Assembly: GCF_024171535.1 (NCBI RefSeq)
Contig: NZ_JALJZV010000002.1
Location: forward strand, 124,001 to 188,000
Direction: 5' to 3'
Source: Flavobacterium sp. HSC-61S13
Lineage (GTDB): Bacteria > Bacteroidota > Bacteroidia > Flavobacteriales > Flavobacteriaceae
Length of the DNA: 64,000 nt
Under the pieces are notes generated by a model. The model was not told the DNA's origin. It ran no database searches and saw only the letters and a list, made by a program, of their open reading frames with translations. The stretch's first letter is position 1. Each line of letters starts with the position of its first letter. Shown piece by piece: positions 9,543 through 21,255 of this stretch. The translations under genes were made by a program, and so were the position numbers.

Positions 9543-9851
9543 TTAAGCTTGACCTGTTGGTCCGAAATTAAGAGGAATAGGTACTTGTTCTACTTCTTTA
9601 ATTTCTCCATTAGCCAATTCAAATCTATGAATATTATCTTCTAATGCTTTAAGTAATCTCTTAGCGTGTTGTGGAGTCAGGATAATTCTCGACTTCACTT
9701 TGGCTTTGGGAACACCCGGCATAACACTAATAAAATCTACTACAAATTCCGTGTTGGAATGATTGATAATCGCCAAGTTGGAATAAGTTCCCTCTGCGGT
9801 TTTTTCATCCAATTCAATATTGAATTGTCCTTGTTGTTGATTTGCATCCAT
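9543..9851 (-). CDS. DUF3467 family protein, rpoC-linked
   Basis: This is a 102-residue soluble protein of the DUF3467 family. Its function is unknown to me. The visible core is AEGTYSNLAIINHSNTEFV, then DFISVMPG, a basic stretch KAKVKSRIILTPQHAKRL and an acidic tail. It begins 4 bases after the rpoC stop and precedes the strong operon terminator, so it is the last gene of the rpoBC transcript. That linkage to rpoC is, as I recall, conserved across Bacteroidota and suggests a role tied to transcription, but this is inference. It has no signal peptide or membrane segment. Confidence 0.85.
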   Translation of the reverse strand: MDANQQQGQFNIELDEKTAEGTYSNLAIINHSNTEFVVDFISVMPGVPKAKVKSRIILTPQHAKRLLKALEDNIHRFELANGEIKEVEQVPIPLNFGPTGQA

Positions 9852-9855
9852 GTTT

Positions 9856-12800
9856 TTAGAAATTTAAATCTTCTGCTTCGTTATTCAATTCTACATCATC
9901 CATAGAGCTAACTAAAATGGATTCGTATTCTCTCATACCCGTTCCTGCAGGAATTCTATGTCCTACGATAACGTTTTCTTTCAATCCAGTCAATCTATCG
10001 ATCTTACCAGCTACAGCTGCTTCGTTTAACACTTTAGTAGTTTCCTGGAAGGAAGCTGCAGAAATAAACGATTTGGTCTGTAAAGAAGCTCTTGTGATCC
10101 CCTGAAGTATTGGCGTAGCCGTAGCAGGCATAACATCTCTTGCAACTACTAAGTTTTTATCTTCACGTCTCAATAAAGAGTTCTCATCACGTAATTCTCT
10201 GGTAGAAATAATCTGACCTTCTTTTAAGTTTACAGAATCTCCAGAGTCTTCAACCACTTTCATTCCGTACAATTTATCATTGTCAACAATAAAGTCACTA
10301 GCATGAGCCAATTGATCCTCTAAGAATAGGGTATCACCTGGATCTTGAATTCTAACTTTACGCATCATTTGACGAATAACTACCTCAAAGTGTTTGTCGT
10401 TGATTTTCACCCCTTGCAAACGGTATACTTCTTGAATTTCGTTAACCAAATACTGTTGAACAGCAGACGGTCCTTGAATTCTCAAGATATCATCAGGAGT
10501 AATTGCTCCATCAGAAAGTGCCATACCGGCTTTCACGAAGTCATTTTCTTGAACCAAGATTTGGTTAGAAAGTTTCACTAGGTATTTTTTAACATCACCT
10601 AATTTAGACTCCACAACAATCTCGCGGTTACCTCTTTTGATTTTACCAAACGATACCACTCCATCAATTTCAGACACTACCGCTGGATTCGAAGGATTAC
10701 GAGCTTCTAACAACTCGGTAATTCTTGGTAAACCTCCTGTAATATCCCCTGCTTTAGAAGAGTGACGTGGTATTTTAACTAAAACTTTACCAGCTTTAAT
10801 TTTTTCTCCGTTATTTACCATTAAGTGGGAACCTACTGGTAAGTTGTACGAACGAATCAATTCACCATCATTACCGTAAATCAATAATGTTGGGATTAAT
10901 TTTTTATTTCTAGATTCCGAGATAACTTTTTCTTGGAAACCGGTTTGCTCATCGATTTCAACCATGAACGTTTGTCCTTGTTCGATATCTTCATAAGCAA
11001 TTTTTCCAGTAAATTCAGAAACGATTACCCCATTATATGGATCCCATTTACAAACTGTCGTTCCCTCATCGGCAACTTGACCGTCTTTAACGAAAATAGT
11101 AGATCCGTAAGGAATATTATGCGTATTTAATACGATACCTGTATTTTCATCTACCAATTTCAACTCTGTTGAACGAGAGATAACAATATCAGCTACTTTA
11201 CCGTCAGCATCTTCACTCTTAACCGTTCTCAAATCTTCCATGTCTAAACGACCTTTAAATTTGGTAACGATGCTTGAAGTTTCAGAAATATTACCTGCAG
11301 TACCCCCAACGTGGAAAGTTCTCAAGGTTAACTGTGTACCTGGCTCTCCAATAGACTGTGCAGCAACTACTCCGACAGCTTCACCTTTCTGAGTCATTCT
11401 ACCTGTAGCTAAGTTACGTCCGTAACATCTAGCACAAATACCACTAGTAGCTTCACACGTCAATGGCGAACGAACCTCTACTCTTTCGATTGGAGATGCA
11501 TTGATGATTTTAGCGTGAGCTTCCGTAATTTCATTACCTGCTTTAATAATTACTTCAGAAGTTAATGGATGAACCACATCTTCCAAAACAACACGACCTA
11601 AGATTCTTTCAGCCAAGGTTTCAACAACCTCTTCGTTTTTCTTAAGTGCAGACACTTCAATTCCTCTTAATGTACCACAGTCAACGGTATTTACAATAAC
11701 GTCTTGGGCAACATCGTGAAGACGACGTGTTAAGTATCCAGCATCAGCCGTTTTCAAAGCCGTATCCGCAAGTCCTTTACGCGCACCGTGAGTAGAGATA
11801 AAGTATTCCAAAATTGACAAACCTTCTTTAAAGTTTGAAAGAATTGGGTTTTCAATAATCTCTCCACCACCTGCTGTAGATTTCTTAGGTTTAGCCATCA
11901 AACCACGCATACCTGTAAGCTGACGAATCTGTTCTTTAGATCCCCTAGCTCCTGAATCAAGCATCATGTATACTGAGTTGAACCCTTGTTTATCCTCACG
12001 GATATTTTTCATTGCCAACTCCGTTAATAAGGCATTCGTTGAAGTCCAAACATCAATTACTTGGTTGTAACGTTCGTTGTTTGTGATAAGACCCATGTTG
12101 TAGTTTACCGTAATAGCAGCTACTTGTTGGTTCGCATCATCAATCAATTCTTGTTTACGCTCCGGAATCATAATATCACCCAAACTGAATGATAAACCTC
12201 CCTTGAATGCGAAATTATACCCCATGGTCTTCATGTCATCCAAGAAGGCCGCTGTGGTTGGAACATCGGTTTGATTTAAGATTCTACCAATAATATCTCT
12301 AAGAGATTTTTTGGTCAATACCTCATTAATGAAACCAGCTTTTTCAGGAACTACTTCATTAAACAAAACTCTTCCTGCAGTAGTTTCGATGATTTGGTAT
12401 ACCAATTCACCTTCTGCATTAAAGTCTTTTGCACGAACTTTAACCGACGCGTTCAACGCCAATTTTCCTTCGTTTCTAGCGATATTTACTTCTTCTGCGG
12501 AATAGAAAATCATTCCTTCACCTGCAACCGGTTCTTCTGGAGTTGATCTACGGACCTTAGTCATGTAGTATAACCCCAAAACCATATCCTGAGATGGAAC
12601 CGTAATAGGCGCTCCATTGGCAGGGTTTAATATATTATGAGAAGCCAACATTAACAACTGAGATTCCAAAATTGCTTCTGGACCTAGTGGTAAATGCACA
12701 GCCATCTGGTCACCATCGAAATCGGCATTAAAAGCCGTACATACCAACGGGTGAAGCTGAATTGCTTTTCCTTCGATAAGTTTAGGCTGGAATGCTTGAA

Positions 12801-14151
12801 TTCCAAGTCTGTGAAGGGTTGGAGCACGGTTTAAAAGAACTGGATGTCCTTTGATCACGTTTTCCAAAATATCCCAAACTACTGGTTCTTTTTTGTCTAT
12901 AATTTTCTTTGCAGATTTTACTGTTTTCACAATACCTCTTTCGATCAACTTACGAATCACAAACGGTTTGTATAGTTCAGCAGCCATATCTTTTGGCAAT
13001 CCACATTCGAACAATTTCAATTCCGGTCCAACAACAATTACTGAACGAGCAGAATAATCCACACGTTTACCTAATAAGTTTTGACGGAAACGACCTTGCT
13101 TTCCTTTTAAGGAATCCGAAAGTGATTTCAAAGGACGGTTGGATTCCGTTTTAACAGCAGAAGATTTTCTGGTATTGTCAAAAAGTGAATCTACCGATTC
13201 TTGAAGCATACGTTTTTCATTACGTAAGATAACTTCTGGAGCTTTGATCTCCATTAAACGTTTTAAACGGTTGTTTCTGATGATTACACGACGGTAAAGA
13301 TCATTCAAATCCGAAGTTGCAAAACGACCTCCATCTAGTGGCACTAAAGGACGAAGTTCTGGTGGAATAACAGGGATCACTTTAAGTATCATCCATTCTG
13401 GACGGTTTTCACGCGAATTGTTCGATTCACGGAAAGCTTCCACAACTTGAAGTCTCTTTAAAGCTTCTGTTTTTCTTTGTTTAGACGTTTCTGTATTAGC
13501 AGCATGACGCAAATCATAAGATAATTGATCTAAGTCAATACGAGCTAATAAGTCCATAATACATTCAGCTCCCATTTTGGCGATGAATTTATTTGGATCA
13601 TTATCGTCTAAATATTGGTTTTCCATCGGAAGGGTATCTAAGATATTTAGATATTCTTCTTCAGTTAGGAAGTCCAGTCTTTTTAATGATTCTCCTTCAG
13701 CAGTTTTAGCGATACCCGCTTGAATCACTACATAACGCTCATAATAAATGATCATATCTAATTTCTTAGACGGAAGTCCAAGGATATAACCTATTTTATT
13801 TGGAAGCGAACGGAAATACCAGATATGCGCAATTGGAACAACCAAGTTAATGTGTCCAACTCTATCTCTACGTACTTTTTTCTCTGTAACTTCTACCCCA
13901 CAACGGTCACAAACGATTCCTTTATAACGGATTCTTTTGTATTTACCACAAGCACATTCAAAATCTTTAACAGGACCGAAGATACGTTCACAGAAAAGAC
14001 CATCACGTTCCGGTTTGTGTGTACGGTAATTTATGGTTTCAGGTTTTAAAACTTCACCCCTAGACTCTGCAAGTATAGACTCTGGAGAGGCCAGACCAAT
14101 TGAGATTTTATTGAACCTTTTTACGGTATTTTTCTCTTTATTTTTATTCAT
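9856..14151 (-). CDS. rpoC: DNA-directed RNA polymerase subunit beta prime
   Basis: This is the largest subunit of RNA polymerase, with 1431 residues, the usual Bacteroidota length. The N-terminal zinc-binding domain has paired cysteines (CACGKYKR and CDRCGVEV, about residues 66-85). The active-site Mg motif [12 protein letters not shown] is present. The second zinc site is formed by [16 protein letters not shown] in the C-terminal half. The bridge-helix and trigger-loop region is represented by [16 protein letters not shown]. It is separated from rpoB by a 74-base gap that contains a hairpin with a T-tract, so its level may be adjusted relative to rpoB. Confidence 0.98.
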   Translation of the reverse strand: MNKNKEKNTVKRFNKISIGLASPESILAESRGEVLKPETINYRTHKPERDGLFCERIFGPVKDFECACGKYKRIRYKGIVCDRCGVEVTEKKVRRDRVGHINLVVPIAHIWYFRSLPNKIGYILGLPSKKLDMIIYYERYVVIQAGIAKTAEGESLKRLDFLTEEEYLNILDTLPMENQYLDDNDPNKFIAKMGAECIMDLLARIDLDQLSYDLRHAANTETSKQRKTEALKRLQVVEAFRESNNSRENRPEWMILKVIPVIPPELRPLVPLDGGRFATSDLNDLYRRVIIRNNRLKRLMEIKAPEVILRNEKRMLQESVDSLFDNTRKSSAVKTESNRPLKSLSDSLKGKQGRFRQNLLGKRVDYSARSVIVVGPELKLFECGLPKDMAAELYKPFVIRKLIERGIVKTVKSAKKIIDKKEPVVWDILENVIKGHPVLLNRAPTLHRLGIQAFQPKLIEGKAIQLHPLVCTAFNADFDGDQMAVHLPLGPEAILESQLLMLASHNILNPANGAPITVPSQDMVLGLYYMTKVRRSTPEEPVAGEGMIFYSAEEVNIARNEGKLALNASVKVRAKDFNAEGELVYQIIETTAGRVLFNEVVPEKAGFINEVLTKKSLRDIIGRILNQTDVPTTAAFLDDMKTMGYNFAFKGGLSFSLGDIMIPERKQELIDDANQQVAAITVNYNMGLITNNERYNQVIDVWTSTNALLTELAMKNIREDKQGFNSVYMMLDSGARGSKEQIRQLTGMRGLMAKPKKSTAGGGEIIENPILSNFKEGLSILEYFISTHGARKGLADTALKTADAGYLTRRLHDVAQDVIVNTVDCGTLRGIEVSALKKNEEVVETLAERILGRVVLEDVVHPLTSEVIIKAGNEITEAHAKIINASPIERVEVRSPLTCEATSGICARCYGRNLATGRMTQKGEAVGVVAAQSIGEPGTQLTLRTFHVGGTAGNISETSSIVTKFKGRLDMEDLRTVKSEDADGKVADIVISRSTELKLVDENTGIVLNTHNIPYGSTIFVKDGQVADEGTTVCKWDPYNGVIVSEFTGKIAYEDIEQGQTFMVEIDEQTGFQEKVISESRNKKLIPTLLIYGNDGELIRSYNLPVGSHLMVNNGEKIKAGKVLVKIPRHSSKAGDITGGLPRITELLEARNPSNPAVVSEIDGVVSFGKIKRGNREIVVESKLGDVKKYLVKLSNQILVQENDFVKAGMALSDGAITPDDILRIQGPSAVQQYLVNEIQEVYRLQGVKINDKHFEVVIRQMMRKVRIQDPGDTLFLEDQLAHASDFIVDNDKLYGMKVVEDSGDSVNLKEGQIISTRELRDENSLLRREDKNLVVARDVMPATATPILQGITRASLQTKSFISAASFQETTKVLNEAAVAGKIDRLTGLKENVIVGHRIPAGTGMREYESILVSSMDDVELNNEAEDLNF

Positions 14152-14184
14152 GGTAAACTTACTTGTTAAAGTGTATTGTAAAAA

Positions 14185-14212
14185 ACAAGCAGTATACAGG
14201 TATACTGCTTGT
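14185..14212 (-). terminator. Hairpin with T-tract in the rpoB-rpoC gap (attenuator candidate)
   Basis: A perfect 13-base inverted repeat (ACAAGCAGTATAC / GTATACTGCTTGT) with a 2-base loop lies between the rpoB stop and the rpoC start. On the minus strand it runs into TTTTTT. It has the form of an intrinsic terminator although rpoC must be transcribed through it. It may be a partial terminator or an RNA processing/stability element. Confidence 0.65.
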
Positions 14213-14225
14213 CACATTACTTAGT

Positions 14226-17200
14226 TTATTCTTCTAATCTGATGTCTAATCCAAGACCTTTCAATTCATGCATCAATACATTGAATGATTCAGGAAGTCC
14301 TGGTTCTGGCATAGGTTCTCCTTTTACGATAGCCTCGTAAGTTTTCGCTCTACCAATAACGTCATCCGATTTAACCGTCAATATTTCACGTAATGTACTA
14401 GATGCACCGTAAGCTTCCAAAGCCCAAACCTCCATCTCTCCAAAACGTTGACCTCCAAATTGCGCTTTACCACCTAAAGGCTGTTGCGTAATCAAAGAGT
14501 ATGGTCCGATAGAACGCGCGTGCATCTTATCATCTACCATGTGTCCTAATTTTAACATATAAATTACACCCACCGTTGCTCTTTGGTCAAAACGTTCTCC
14601 CGTTCCACCATCGTATAGATAAGTATGTCCAAATCTTGGGATTCCCGCTTCATCAGTAAATTCATTGATTTGATCCAAGTTTGCACCGTCAAAAATAGGA
14701 GTCGCAAATGTTCTTCCCAATTTTTGTCCAGCCCATCCAAGTACCGTTTCATAAATCTGTCCAATGTTCATACGAGAAGGTACTCCAAGCGGATTCAATA
14801 CGATATCAACCGGTGTTCCATCTTCTAAGAAAGGCATGTCTTCATCACGTACAATTTTGGCAACAATACCTTTATTTCCGTGACGACCCGCCATTTTATC
14901 ACCTACTTTTAACTTACGTTTTTTGGCGATATAAACCTTAGCTAATTTAAGGATACCTGAAGGAAGTTCATCACCAACAGTGATCATGAATTTTTCTCTT
15001 CTCAACATCCCTTGAAGGTCATTCAACTTGATTTTATAGTTATGGATCAAATCGGTAATCATATCGTTGGTATGATCATCAGTAGTCCATTGCCCTTTAG
15101 TCAAGTGAGCGAAATCCTCCACTGCAAACAACATCTTTTGAGTATATTTTTTACCTTTTGGCAAAATTTCTTCTCCTAAATCGTTTAATACACCTTGCGA
15201 TGTTTTCCCGTTTACGATAAAGAATAATTTCTCAACAAGACGCTCTTTTAATTCGTTGAATTTAACTTCGAACTTGGTTTCAAGTACAGCCAATTCATCT
15301 TTATCTTTCGAACGTTTGCGTTTATCTTTTACTGCTCTTGCGAACAATTTTTTATCTAAAACCACACCTCTTAAAGATGGTGAAGCTTTCAAAGAAGCAT
15401 CTTTTACATCACCCGCTTTGTCACCAAAGATGGCTCTTAAAAGTTTTTCCTCTGGAGTTGGGTCCGATTCTCCCTTAGGAGTAATTTTACCAATCAAGAT
15501 ATCACCTGGTTTCACTTCTGCTCCAATACGGATCATTCCGTTTTCATCCAAGTCTTTGGTTGCTTCTTCACTCACGTTAGGAATATCATTAGTCAACTCT
15601 TCGTTACCTAATTTAGTATCTCTAACCTCAAGTGTATAATCATCCACGTGAATAGACGTAAAGATATCATCGCGAACCACTTTTTCAGAGATTACGATAG
15701 CATCCTCAAAGTTGTATCCTTTCCATGGCATAAACGCCACTTTCAAGTTACGACCTAACGCCAATTCTCCTTTTTCAGTAGCATAACCATCACAAAGTAC
15801 TTGTCCTTTAGTCACGCGATCCCCCTTACGAACAATCGGTTTTAAGTTGATACTTGTGCTTTGATTGGTTTTTCTAAACTTGATTAAGTTATACGTTTTT
15901 TCGTCGCTATCGAAGCTGATCAAACGATCTTCATCAGTACGATCGTACTTGATGATGATTTTTTGAGCATCTACGTATTCCACAACTCCATTACCTTCCG
16001 CGTTAATCAAAACTCTAGAATCTGACGCTACTTGACGTTCCAATCCAGTTCCAACGATAGGCGCTTGTGGTCTTAATAAAGGCACCGCTTGGCGCATCAT
16101 GTTAGATCCCATCAAAGCACGGTTGGCATCATCGTGTTCCAAGAAAGGAATCAACGATGCTGAAATCGAAGCAATTTGGTTTGGTGCAACGTCTGTATAA
16201 TGAATTTCCTTAGGTGTTACCACTGGGAAATCTCCTTCTTCTCTTGCAATAACGCGTTCTGCAGTTACTGTACCTTCATCCGTCATCTCGATGTTTGCCT
16301 GAGCAATCATCTTTTCTTCTTCTTCTTCTGCGCTTAAGTAAATCGGTTCTGAAACCAAATCTACTTTACCGTCAACTACTTTTCTATAAGGAGTTTCGAT
16401 AAAGCCCATTCCATTCACTTTAGCATATACCGCCAAAGACGAAATCAAACCAATGTTTGGTCCCTCTGGAGTTTCAATTGGACATAAACGACCGTAGTGC
16501 GTATAGTGAACGTCACGTACCTCAAATCCGGCTCTCTCACGAGAAAGACCACCAGGTCCAAGGGCAGAAAGTCTACGCTTATGCGTAATTTCCGCTAGTG
16601 GATTGGTTTGATCCATGAATTGAGATAACTGGTTCGTTCCAAAGAAAGAATTAATTACCGATGAAAGGGTCTTAGCATTGATCAAGTCAATAGGCGTAAA
16701 CACCTCGTTGTCACGTACGTTCATACGCTCACGAATAGTTCTTGCCATACGAGCTAAACCAACACCAAATTGCGCAGACAATTGTTCTCCTACTGTTCTA
16801 ACACGACGGTTAGACAAGTGATCAATATCATCAATCTCCGCTTTAGAGTTAATCAATTCGATTAAGTATTTAACAATAGTGATGATATCCTCTTTTGTTA
16901 AAACTTGTTTGTCGATTGGTGTATCTAAGTTTAATTTTTTGTTCATTCTATAACGACCAACTTCACCTAGATTGTAACGTTGATCGGAGAAAAACAATTT
17001 GTCAATGATACCACGAGCCGTTTCTTCATCAGGCGGTTCAGCGTTTCTCAACTGACGGTAAATATGTTCTACGGCCTCTTTTTCAGAGTTCGTAGGATCC
17101 TTTTGCAAGGTATTATGTATGATGGCATAATCTGCCTGATTCGCGTCTTCTTTGTGTAAAAGCACTGTTTTGACGTTGGCATCTATGATTTCTTCGATAT

Positions 17201-18041
17201 TATCTTTGTCTAGCACCGTATCTCGGTCTAAGATAATTTCATTTCTCTCAATAGAAACAACCTCACCAGTATCCTCATCAACGAAATCTTCATGCCAAGT
17301 GTTTAACACACGAGCAGCAAGTCTTCGTCCAATGTATTTTTTTAGACCTGTTTTCGATACTTTAATTTCCTCTGCAAGGTCGAAAATCTCTAGGATGTCC
17401 TTGTCTCTTTCGAAACCTATCGCACGGAATAAAGTTGTAACAGGTAATTTTTTCTTTCTATCGATATACGCGTACATCACGCTATTGATATCGGTAGCAA
17501 ACTCAATCCAAGATCCCTTGAACGGGATTACTCTAGCTGAATATAATTTTGTACCATTTGCATGGAAAGATTGACCAAAGAAAACACCAGGTGAACGGTG
17601 TAATTGAGATACCACTACACGCTCTGCTCCATTGATTACAAAGGTACCACTCGGCGTCATATAAGGTATAGTTCCTAGATACACATCTTGAACAATAGTT
17701 TCAAAATCTTCGTGTTCTGGGTCAGTACAGTACAGTTTTAAACGTGCTTTTAAAGGAACACTATAAGTTAGTCCTCTATCAATACATTCTTCAATTGTAT
17801 AACGGGGAGGGTCTACAAAGTAATCAAGAAATTCCAATACAAACTGATTTCTTGTATCAGTAATAGGGAAATTTTCCATGAAGGTATTGTATAAACCTTC
17901 ATTGCCTCTTTCTTCAGATTTGGTTTCTAACTGAAAAAAATCCTTAAAAGATTTCACTTGAATATCCAAGAAATCTGGATACGCAGGTATGTTTTTAGTC
18001 GAGGCAAAATTTAATCTTTCAGTCTGATTTGTAATCATCAA
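14226..18041 (-). CDS. rpoB: DNA-directed RNA polymerase subunit beta
   Basis: This is the second-largest RNA polymerase subunit, with 1271 residues. Family landmarks seen include [19 protein letters not shown], the rifampicin-pocket region ([19 protein letters not shown], then [13 protein letters not shown]), and [12 protein letters not shown] near the C terminus. The rifampicin-site residues (Q, D, H and R at these positions) look wild type. Two ATG codons are adjacent at the start (18041 and 18038). The gene follows rplL after a gap that carries a long hairpin, and precedes rpoC. Confidence 0.98.
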   Translation of the reverse strand: MMITNQTERLNFASTKNIPAYPDFLDIQVKSFKDFFQLETKSEERGNEGLYNTFMENFPITDTRNQFVLEFLDYFVDPPRYTIEECIDRGLTYSVPLKARLKLYCTDPEHEDFETIVQDVYLGTIPYMTPSGTFVINGAERVVVSQLHRSPGVFFGQSFHANGTKLYSARVIPFKGSWIEFATDINSVMYAYIDRKKKLPVTTLFRAIGFERDKDILEIFDLAEEIKVSKTGLKKYIGRRLAARVLNTWHEDFVDEDTGEVVSIERNEIILDRDTVLDKDNIEEIIDANVKTVLLHKEDANQADYAIIHNTLQKDPTNSEKEAVEHIYRQLRNAEPPDEETARGIIDKLFFSDQRYNLGEVGRYRMNKKLNLDTPIDKQVLTKEDIITIVKYLIELINSKAEIDDIDHLSNRRVRTVGEQLSAQFGVGLARMARTIRERMNVRDNEVFTPIDLINAKTLSSVINSFFGTNQLSQFMDQTNPLAEITHKRRLSALGPGGLSRERAGFEVRDVHYTHYGRLCPIETPEGPNIGLISSLAVYAKVNGMGFIETPYRKVVDGKVDLVSEPIYLSAEEEEEKMIAQANIEMTDEGTVTAERVIAREEGDFPVVTPKEIHYTDVAPNQIASISASLIPFLEHDDANRALMGSNMMRQAVPLLRPQAPIVGTGLERQVASDSRVLINAEGNGVVEYVDAQKIIIKYDRTDEDRLISFDSDEKTYNLIKFRKTNQSTSINLKPIVRKGDRVTKGQVLCDGYATEKGELALGRNLKVAFMPWKGYNFEDAIVISEKVVRDDIFTSIHVDDYTLEVRDTKLGNEELTNDIPNVSEEATKDLDENGMIRIGAEVKPGDILIGKITPKGESDPTPEEKLLRAIFGDKAGDVKDASLKASPSLRGVVLDKKLFARAVKDKRKRSKDKDELAVLETKFEVKFNELKERLVEKLFFIVNGKTSQGVLNDLGEEILPKGKKYTQKMLFAVEDFAHLTKGQWTTDDHTNDMITDLIHNYKIKLNDLQGMLRREKFMITVGDELPSGILKLAKVYIAKKRKLKVGDKMAGRHGNKGIVAKIVRDEDMPFLEDGTPVDIVLNPLGVPSRMNIGQIYETVLGWAGQKLGRTFATPIFDGANLDQINEFTDEAGIPRFGHTYLYDGGTGERFDQRATVGVIYMLKLGHMVDDKMHARSIGPYSLITQQPLGGKAQFGGQRFGEMEVWALEAYGASSTLREILTVKSDDVIGRAKTYEAIVKGEPMPEPGLPESFNVLMHELKGLGLDIRLEE

Positions 18042-18104
18042 TGGACAAAATTTTGATTAAAAAAATTTAATAATATTGCGTAGAAAAGTGCTTATACGCA
18101 AAAT

Positions 18105-18142
18105 GGTTTAGGCCTTTGAGAGTAATTCTCAAGGCCTAAACC
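18105..18142 (-). terminator. Hairpin in the rplL-rpoB gap (attenuator candidate)
   Basis: The inverted repeat GGTTTAGGCCTTTGAGA / TCTCAAGGCCTAAACC has one bulged base and a 5-base loop. On the minus strand it is followed by ATTTTGC, a weak T-tract. It sits just after the rplL stop. The same junction carries a transcription attenuator in E. coli, which sets ribosomal protein versus polymerase output, so a like role is plausible here. Confidence 0.6.
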
Positions 18143-18164
18143 TGGTTATATCATGTTGGTTAGA

Positions 18165-18530
18165 TTACTTAAGCTCAACAACAGCTCCAGCTTCTTCCAA
18201 TGATTTTTTAAGACCTTCTGCTTCATCTTTAGAAACTCCTTCTTTGATGTTTGCAGGAACTGAATCAACGATATCTTTTGCTTCTTTAAGACCAAGACCT
18301 GTTAATTCTTTAACCGCTTTTACAACAGCTAATTTAGAAGCTCCAGCCTCTTTTAAGATAACTGTGAATTCAGTTTGCTCTTCAACTACTGCTGCGTCTC
18401 CTCCAGAAACGATTACTGCTGCTGCTGCTGGCTCAATACCGTAGTCATCTTTTAATATAGTTGCTAATTCGTTAACTTCTTTAACTGTAAGGTTAACCAA
18501 TTGTTCTGCGAATTGTTTCAAATCTGCCAT
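18165..18530 (-). CDS. rplL: 50S ribosomal protein L7/L12
   Basis: This is the stalk protein of the large ribosomal subunit, which recruits translation GTPases. It has 121 residues: an N-terminal dimerisation domain ([19 protein letters not shown]), an Ala/Val-rich hinge ([18 protein letters not shown]) and the factor-binding C-terminal domain ([16 protein letters not shown], [20 protein letters not shown]). It follows rplJ by 76 bases and precedes rpoB. Confidence 0.98.
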   Translation of the reverse strand: MADLKQFAEQLVNLTVKEVNELATILKDDYGIEPAAAAVIVSGGDAAVVEEQTEFTVILKEAGASKLAVVKAVKELTGLGLKEAKDIVDSVPANIKEGVSKDEAEGLKKSLEEAGAVVELK

Positions 18531-18606
18531 TTTTTCTATCTTTTAATTTGATTTGTAAAAATATAATTTATTAAGTGCGTTCTTGTATAAGAATCAAAAC
18601 GAATGA

Positions 18607-19119
18607 TTACTCAGCTGAAACTTCTTCAGCAGCAACTTCGTCTTTAAATTGATTTTGAAGAGCTGAAATAACTCTCTGTGCAGGAGACTGAAGTAATCCA
18701 ATGATTTCTCCAATAACTTCTTCTCTTGACTTGATAGCCACCAAAGAATCCAATAGGTTATCCCCGATATAGATTTCTTCGTTGATATAAGCTCCTTTCA
18801 AAAGTGGTTTAGCAGATTTTTTTCTAAAATCTTTGATGATTTTCGCTGGAGCATTTGCTACTTCAGCAATCATAATCGCACTATTCCCTTTTAACACAGA
18901 AGGTAAATCTTCGTAATTATTTACAGAAGCTTCCATTGCTTTTGCAAGCAACGTATTTTTAACAACTTCTAATTTGATACTTGCTTTATAACAAGCTCTT
19001 CGTAGATTCGAAGTAACGTCTGCATTTAGTCCAGAAATATCTGCAATATATAAAATATTGGCTCCAGCTAACTGCTCAGTTAAAACTTCAATCGCGAGTG
19101 ATTTTTGTTCTCTAGTCAT
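18607..19119 (-). CDS. rplJ: 50S ribosomal protein L10
   Basis: L10 anchors the L7/L12 stalk to 23S rRNA. The 170-residue protein starts MTREQKSLAIEVLTEQL and includes NTLLAKAMEA, typical of the family. The C-terminal helix (SPAQRVISALQNQFKD) is the site that binds L7/L12 dimers. It sits 22 bases after rplA. In other bacteria the L10-L12 complex represses its own mRNA; I cannot confirm that from sequence here. Confidence 0.97.
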   Translation of the reverse strand: MTREQKSLAIEVLTEQLAGANILYIADISGLNADVTSNLRRACYKASIKLEVVKNTLLAKAMEASVNNYEDLPSVLKGNSAIMIAEVANAPAKIIKDFRKKSAKPLLKGAYINEEIYIGDNLLDSLVAIKSREEVIGEIIGLLQSPAQRVISALQNQFKDEVAAEEVSAE

Positions 19120-19141
19120 GCTTACAATTTTTAACTACCAA

Positions 19142-19831
19142 TTAAACTGCTTTCGGATCTAAAGCAATAGCAGGACTCATAGTACTTGATATATGAATAG
19201 ACTTAATATAAGTACCTTTAGCTGCTGTTGGTTTTAATTTGATTAATGTTTGGATCAATTCTGCAGCGTTTTCAGTAAGTTTTTCTGCCTCGAAAGACAC
19301 TTTACCGATAGACGCGTGAACGATACCTGTTTTGTCAACTTTAAAATCGATTTTACCAGCTTTCACTTCTTGAACTGCTTTCGCAACATCCATAGTTACC
19401 GTTCCAGTTTTAGGGTTAGGCATTAAACCTCTTGGCCCTAAAATTCTACCTAATGGTCCTAATTTACCCATAACAGCAGGCATAGTGATGATCACATCAA
19501 CATCTGTCCAACCGTCTTTGATTTTTTGTAGGTAATCATCAAGTCCAACGTAATCTGCACCAGCAGCTTTAGCTTCTTCTTCCTTATCTGGAGTAACTAA
19601 TGCTAAAACGCGAACATCTTTACCAGTTCCGTGAGGTAATGTTACAACTCCACGAACCATTTGGTTTGCTTTTCTAGGATCAACTCCTAAACGAACAGAG
19701 ATATCTACTGATTCATCAAACTTTGCAGAAGCGATTTCTTTTACTAATGCCGAAGCATCTTTCAAAGAGTAAGCTTTATTCTTCTCGATTTTAGAAGCTG
19801 CATCTTTTTGCTTTTTTGTTAATTTTGCCAT
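19142..19831 (-). CDS. rplA: 50S ribosomal protein L1
   Basis: L1 binds 23S rRNA at the E-site stalk and can act as a translational repressor of the L11 operon. The protein has 229 residues, the normal length. The signature [17 protein letters not shown] and the preceding [10 protein letters not shown] are the L1 family hallmark. It follows rplK by 18 bases. Confidence 0.97.
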   Translation of the reverse strand: MAKLTKKQKDAASKIEKNKAYSLKDASALVKEIASAKFDESVDISVRLGVDPRKANQMVRGVVTLPHGTGKDVRVLALVTPDKEEEAKAAGADYVGLDDYLQKIKDGWTDVDVIITMPAVMGKLGPLGRILGPRGLMPNPKTGTVTMDVAKAVQEVKAGKIDFKVDKTGIVHASIGKVSFEAEKLTENAAELIQTLIKLKPTAAKGTYIKSIHISSTMSPAIALDPKAV

Positions 19832-19849
19832 TTCTTTTTTCTTTTACAA

Positions 19850-20287
19850 TTAAAAAGGAGCAGTCCCTGTTACAGAAATTCCCATAGATCTTGCAGTACC
19901 CGCTATCATTGACATAGCTGATTCAACCGTAAATGCGTTTAAATCTGGCATTTTGTCTTCTGCGATAGCTTTAACTTGTTCCCAAGTAACACTAGCTACT
20001 TTTTTTCTGTTTGGTTCACCAGAACCGGATTTTGCTTTTGCAGCCTCTAATAATTGAACAGCAGCAGGTGGCGTTTTAACAACAAATTCAAAAGATTTGT
20101 CTTTATACACAGTAATTTGTACTGGTAATATCTTGCCTGGTTTATCTTGTGTTCTAGCATTAAATTGCTTACAGAACTCCATGATGTTAACTCCAGCAGC
20201 CCCCAAAGCAGGTCCAACCGGTGGCGAAGGATTCGCTGCACCTCCCTTAACTTGTAGTTTAACTACTTTACTAATTTCTTTTGCCAT
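19850..20287 (-). CDS. rplK: 50S ribosomal protein L11
   Basis: L11 forms the GTPase-associated centre together with 23S rRNA. The 145-residue sequence has the Gly/Pro-rich N-terminal domain ([29 protein letters not shown]) and the rRNA-binding C-terminal domain ending in [10 protein letters not shown]. It is the first ribosomal gene after nusG in this operon and precedes rplA. Confidence 0.97.
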   Translation of the reverse strand: MAKEISKVVKLQVKGGAANPSPPVGPALGAAGVNIMEFCKQFNARTQDKPGKILPVQITVYKDKSFEFVVKTPPAAVQLLEAAKAKSGSGEPNRKKVASVTWEQVKAIAEDKMPDLNAFTVESAMSMIAGTARSMGISVTGTAPF

Positions 20288-20346
20288 TTTTCAAAAAATT
20301 TAGCACATCTTCAATTGGAAGCAAAGATGCGTACAATATGTAACAA

Positions 20347-20898
20347 TTATATTTTTTCTACTTGCATAAAACTCAACTCCAGTGGTGTTTTTCTTCCAAA
20401 AATCTTCACCATAACCTCGAGTTTACGTTTTTCTTCGTTGATGTTTTCAACCGTACCGTTGAAACCATTAAATGGACCATCAATTACTTTGACAGTTTCA
20501 CCAACTACATAAGGAATAGCACCTGTATCGGCCTTAACGGACAATTCATCTACCTTCCCTAACATTCTATTTACTTCAGCTATTCTTAACGGCACTGGAT
20601 CACCCCCTTTGGTTTCACCCAAAAAACCGATAACTCCGGTGATGGATTTAATCACGTGAGGAACCTCTCCTGTTAAATTCGCTTCAACCATAATGTAACC
20701 AGGAAAATAAACTCTCTCTTTAGTAGTTTTTTTTCCGTCGCGAATTTGAACAACTTTTTCTGTCGGAACAAGTACTTGGGAAAGGTAATCAGACATTCCT
20801 AATCTAGAAATCTCGGTTTCGATATAATTCTTAACCTTGTTTTCCTGTCCACTCACCGCACGAACCACATACCATTTTTTGACATTATTATCAGTCAT
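20347..20898 (-). CDS. nusG: Transcription termination/antitermination factor NusG
   Basis: NusG binds RNA polymerase and links it to ribosomes or Rho. The 183-residue protein has the NGN domain (KKWYVVRAVSGQENKVK, then PGYIMVEANL) and a C-terminal KOW domain (GETVKVIDGPFNGFNG). It lies 20 bases after secE. The gene order secE-nusG-rplKAJL-rpoBC is the classical one. Confidence 0.97.
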   Translation of the reverse strand: MTDNNVKKWYVVRAVSGQENKVKNYIETEISRLGMSDYLSQVLVPTEKVVQIRDGKKTTKERVYFPGYIMVEANLTGEVPHVIKSITGVIGFLGETKGGDPVPLRIAEVNRMLGKVDELSVKADTGAIPYVVGETVKVIDGPFNGFNGTVENINEEKRKLEVMVKIFGRKTPLELSFMQVEKI

Positions 20899-20917
20899 AT
20901 CTCTATTCTCTTATGAT

Positions 20918-21112
20918 TTAATTCTTAACCCAGTTATAAAAGACACCTAACAATTCCGAAAAGGAAGAGTCAACGCCCCATGTCGCTAAAGAAAAAATTA
21001 CTGTAAACACAGCTACAATAATTGTCAAGCGCTGCACTTCAGACCAAGGCGACCATGTCACATTGGATTTCAATTCTCTGAATGCTTCAGATATGTAATT
21101 AATAACTTTCAT
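20918..21112 (-). CDS. secE: Preprotein translocase subunit SecE
   Basis: SecE is the small clamp subunit of the SecYEG channel. I use the ATG at 21112 (64 residues, MKVINYISEAFRELKSN), because the longer frame would read into the tRNA-Trp gene. The conserved amphipathic part (ELKSNVTWSPWSEVQRLT) precedes one membrane segment (IIVAVFTVIFSLATWGVD). It lies 15 bases after tRNA-Trp and 20 bases before nusG. Confidence 0.95.
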   Translation of the reverse strand: MKVINYISEAFRELKSNVTWSPWSEVQRLTIIVAVFTVIFSLATWGVDSSFSELLGVFYNWVKN

Positions 21113-21127
21113 TGTATACTTTATTTG

Positions 21128-21198
21128 CACGGGTGGAGGGATTCGAACCCCCATCAACGGTTTTGGAGACCGCTATTCTACCCTTGAACTACACCCGT
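21128..21198 (-). tRNA. trnW: tRNA-Trp (CCA)
   Basis: The minus strand folds as a tRNA: acceptor ACGGGTG / CACCCGT, anticodon loop CTCCAAA with anticodon CCA, and T-loop GTTCGAATCC. Discriminator base G. A full 3' CCA is not encoded. It sits between tuf and secE in the same orientation. Confidence 0.95.
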
Positions 21199-21206
21199 TT
21201 GTTAGA

Positions 21207-21236
21207 AAAGTCAGTAGTTAAAAACTACTGACTTTT
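21207..21236 (-). terminator. Hairpin after tuf
   Basis: The inverted repeat AAAAGTCAGTAG / CTACTGACTTTT lies 20 bases after the tuf stop. On the minus strand the arm ends in TTTT. It probably ends or attenuates the tuf transcript before tRNA-Trp and secE. Confidence 0.7.
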
Positions 21237-21255
21237 AAAAATATTTACTAATAAA

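Noticed and set aside
15256..15639. Plus-strand ORF of 127 codons
   Set aside because: It lies entirely antisense to rpoB, whose reading is certain; the peptide is Ser/Leu-rich with no recognisable domain.
17152..17574. Plus-strand ORF of 140 codons
   Set aside because: Antisense to rpoB; typical shadow frame.
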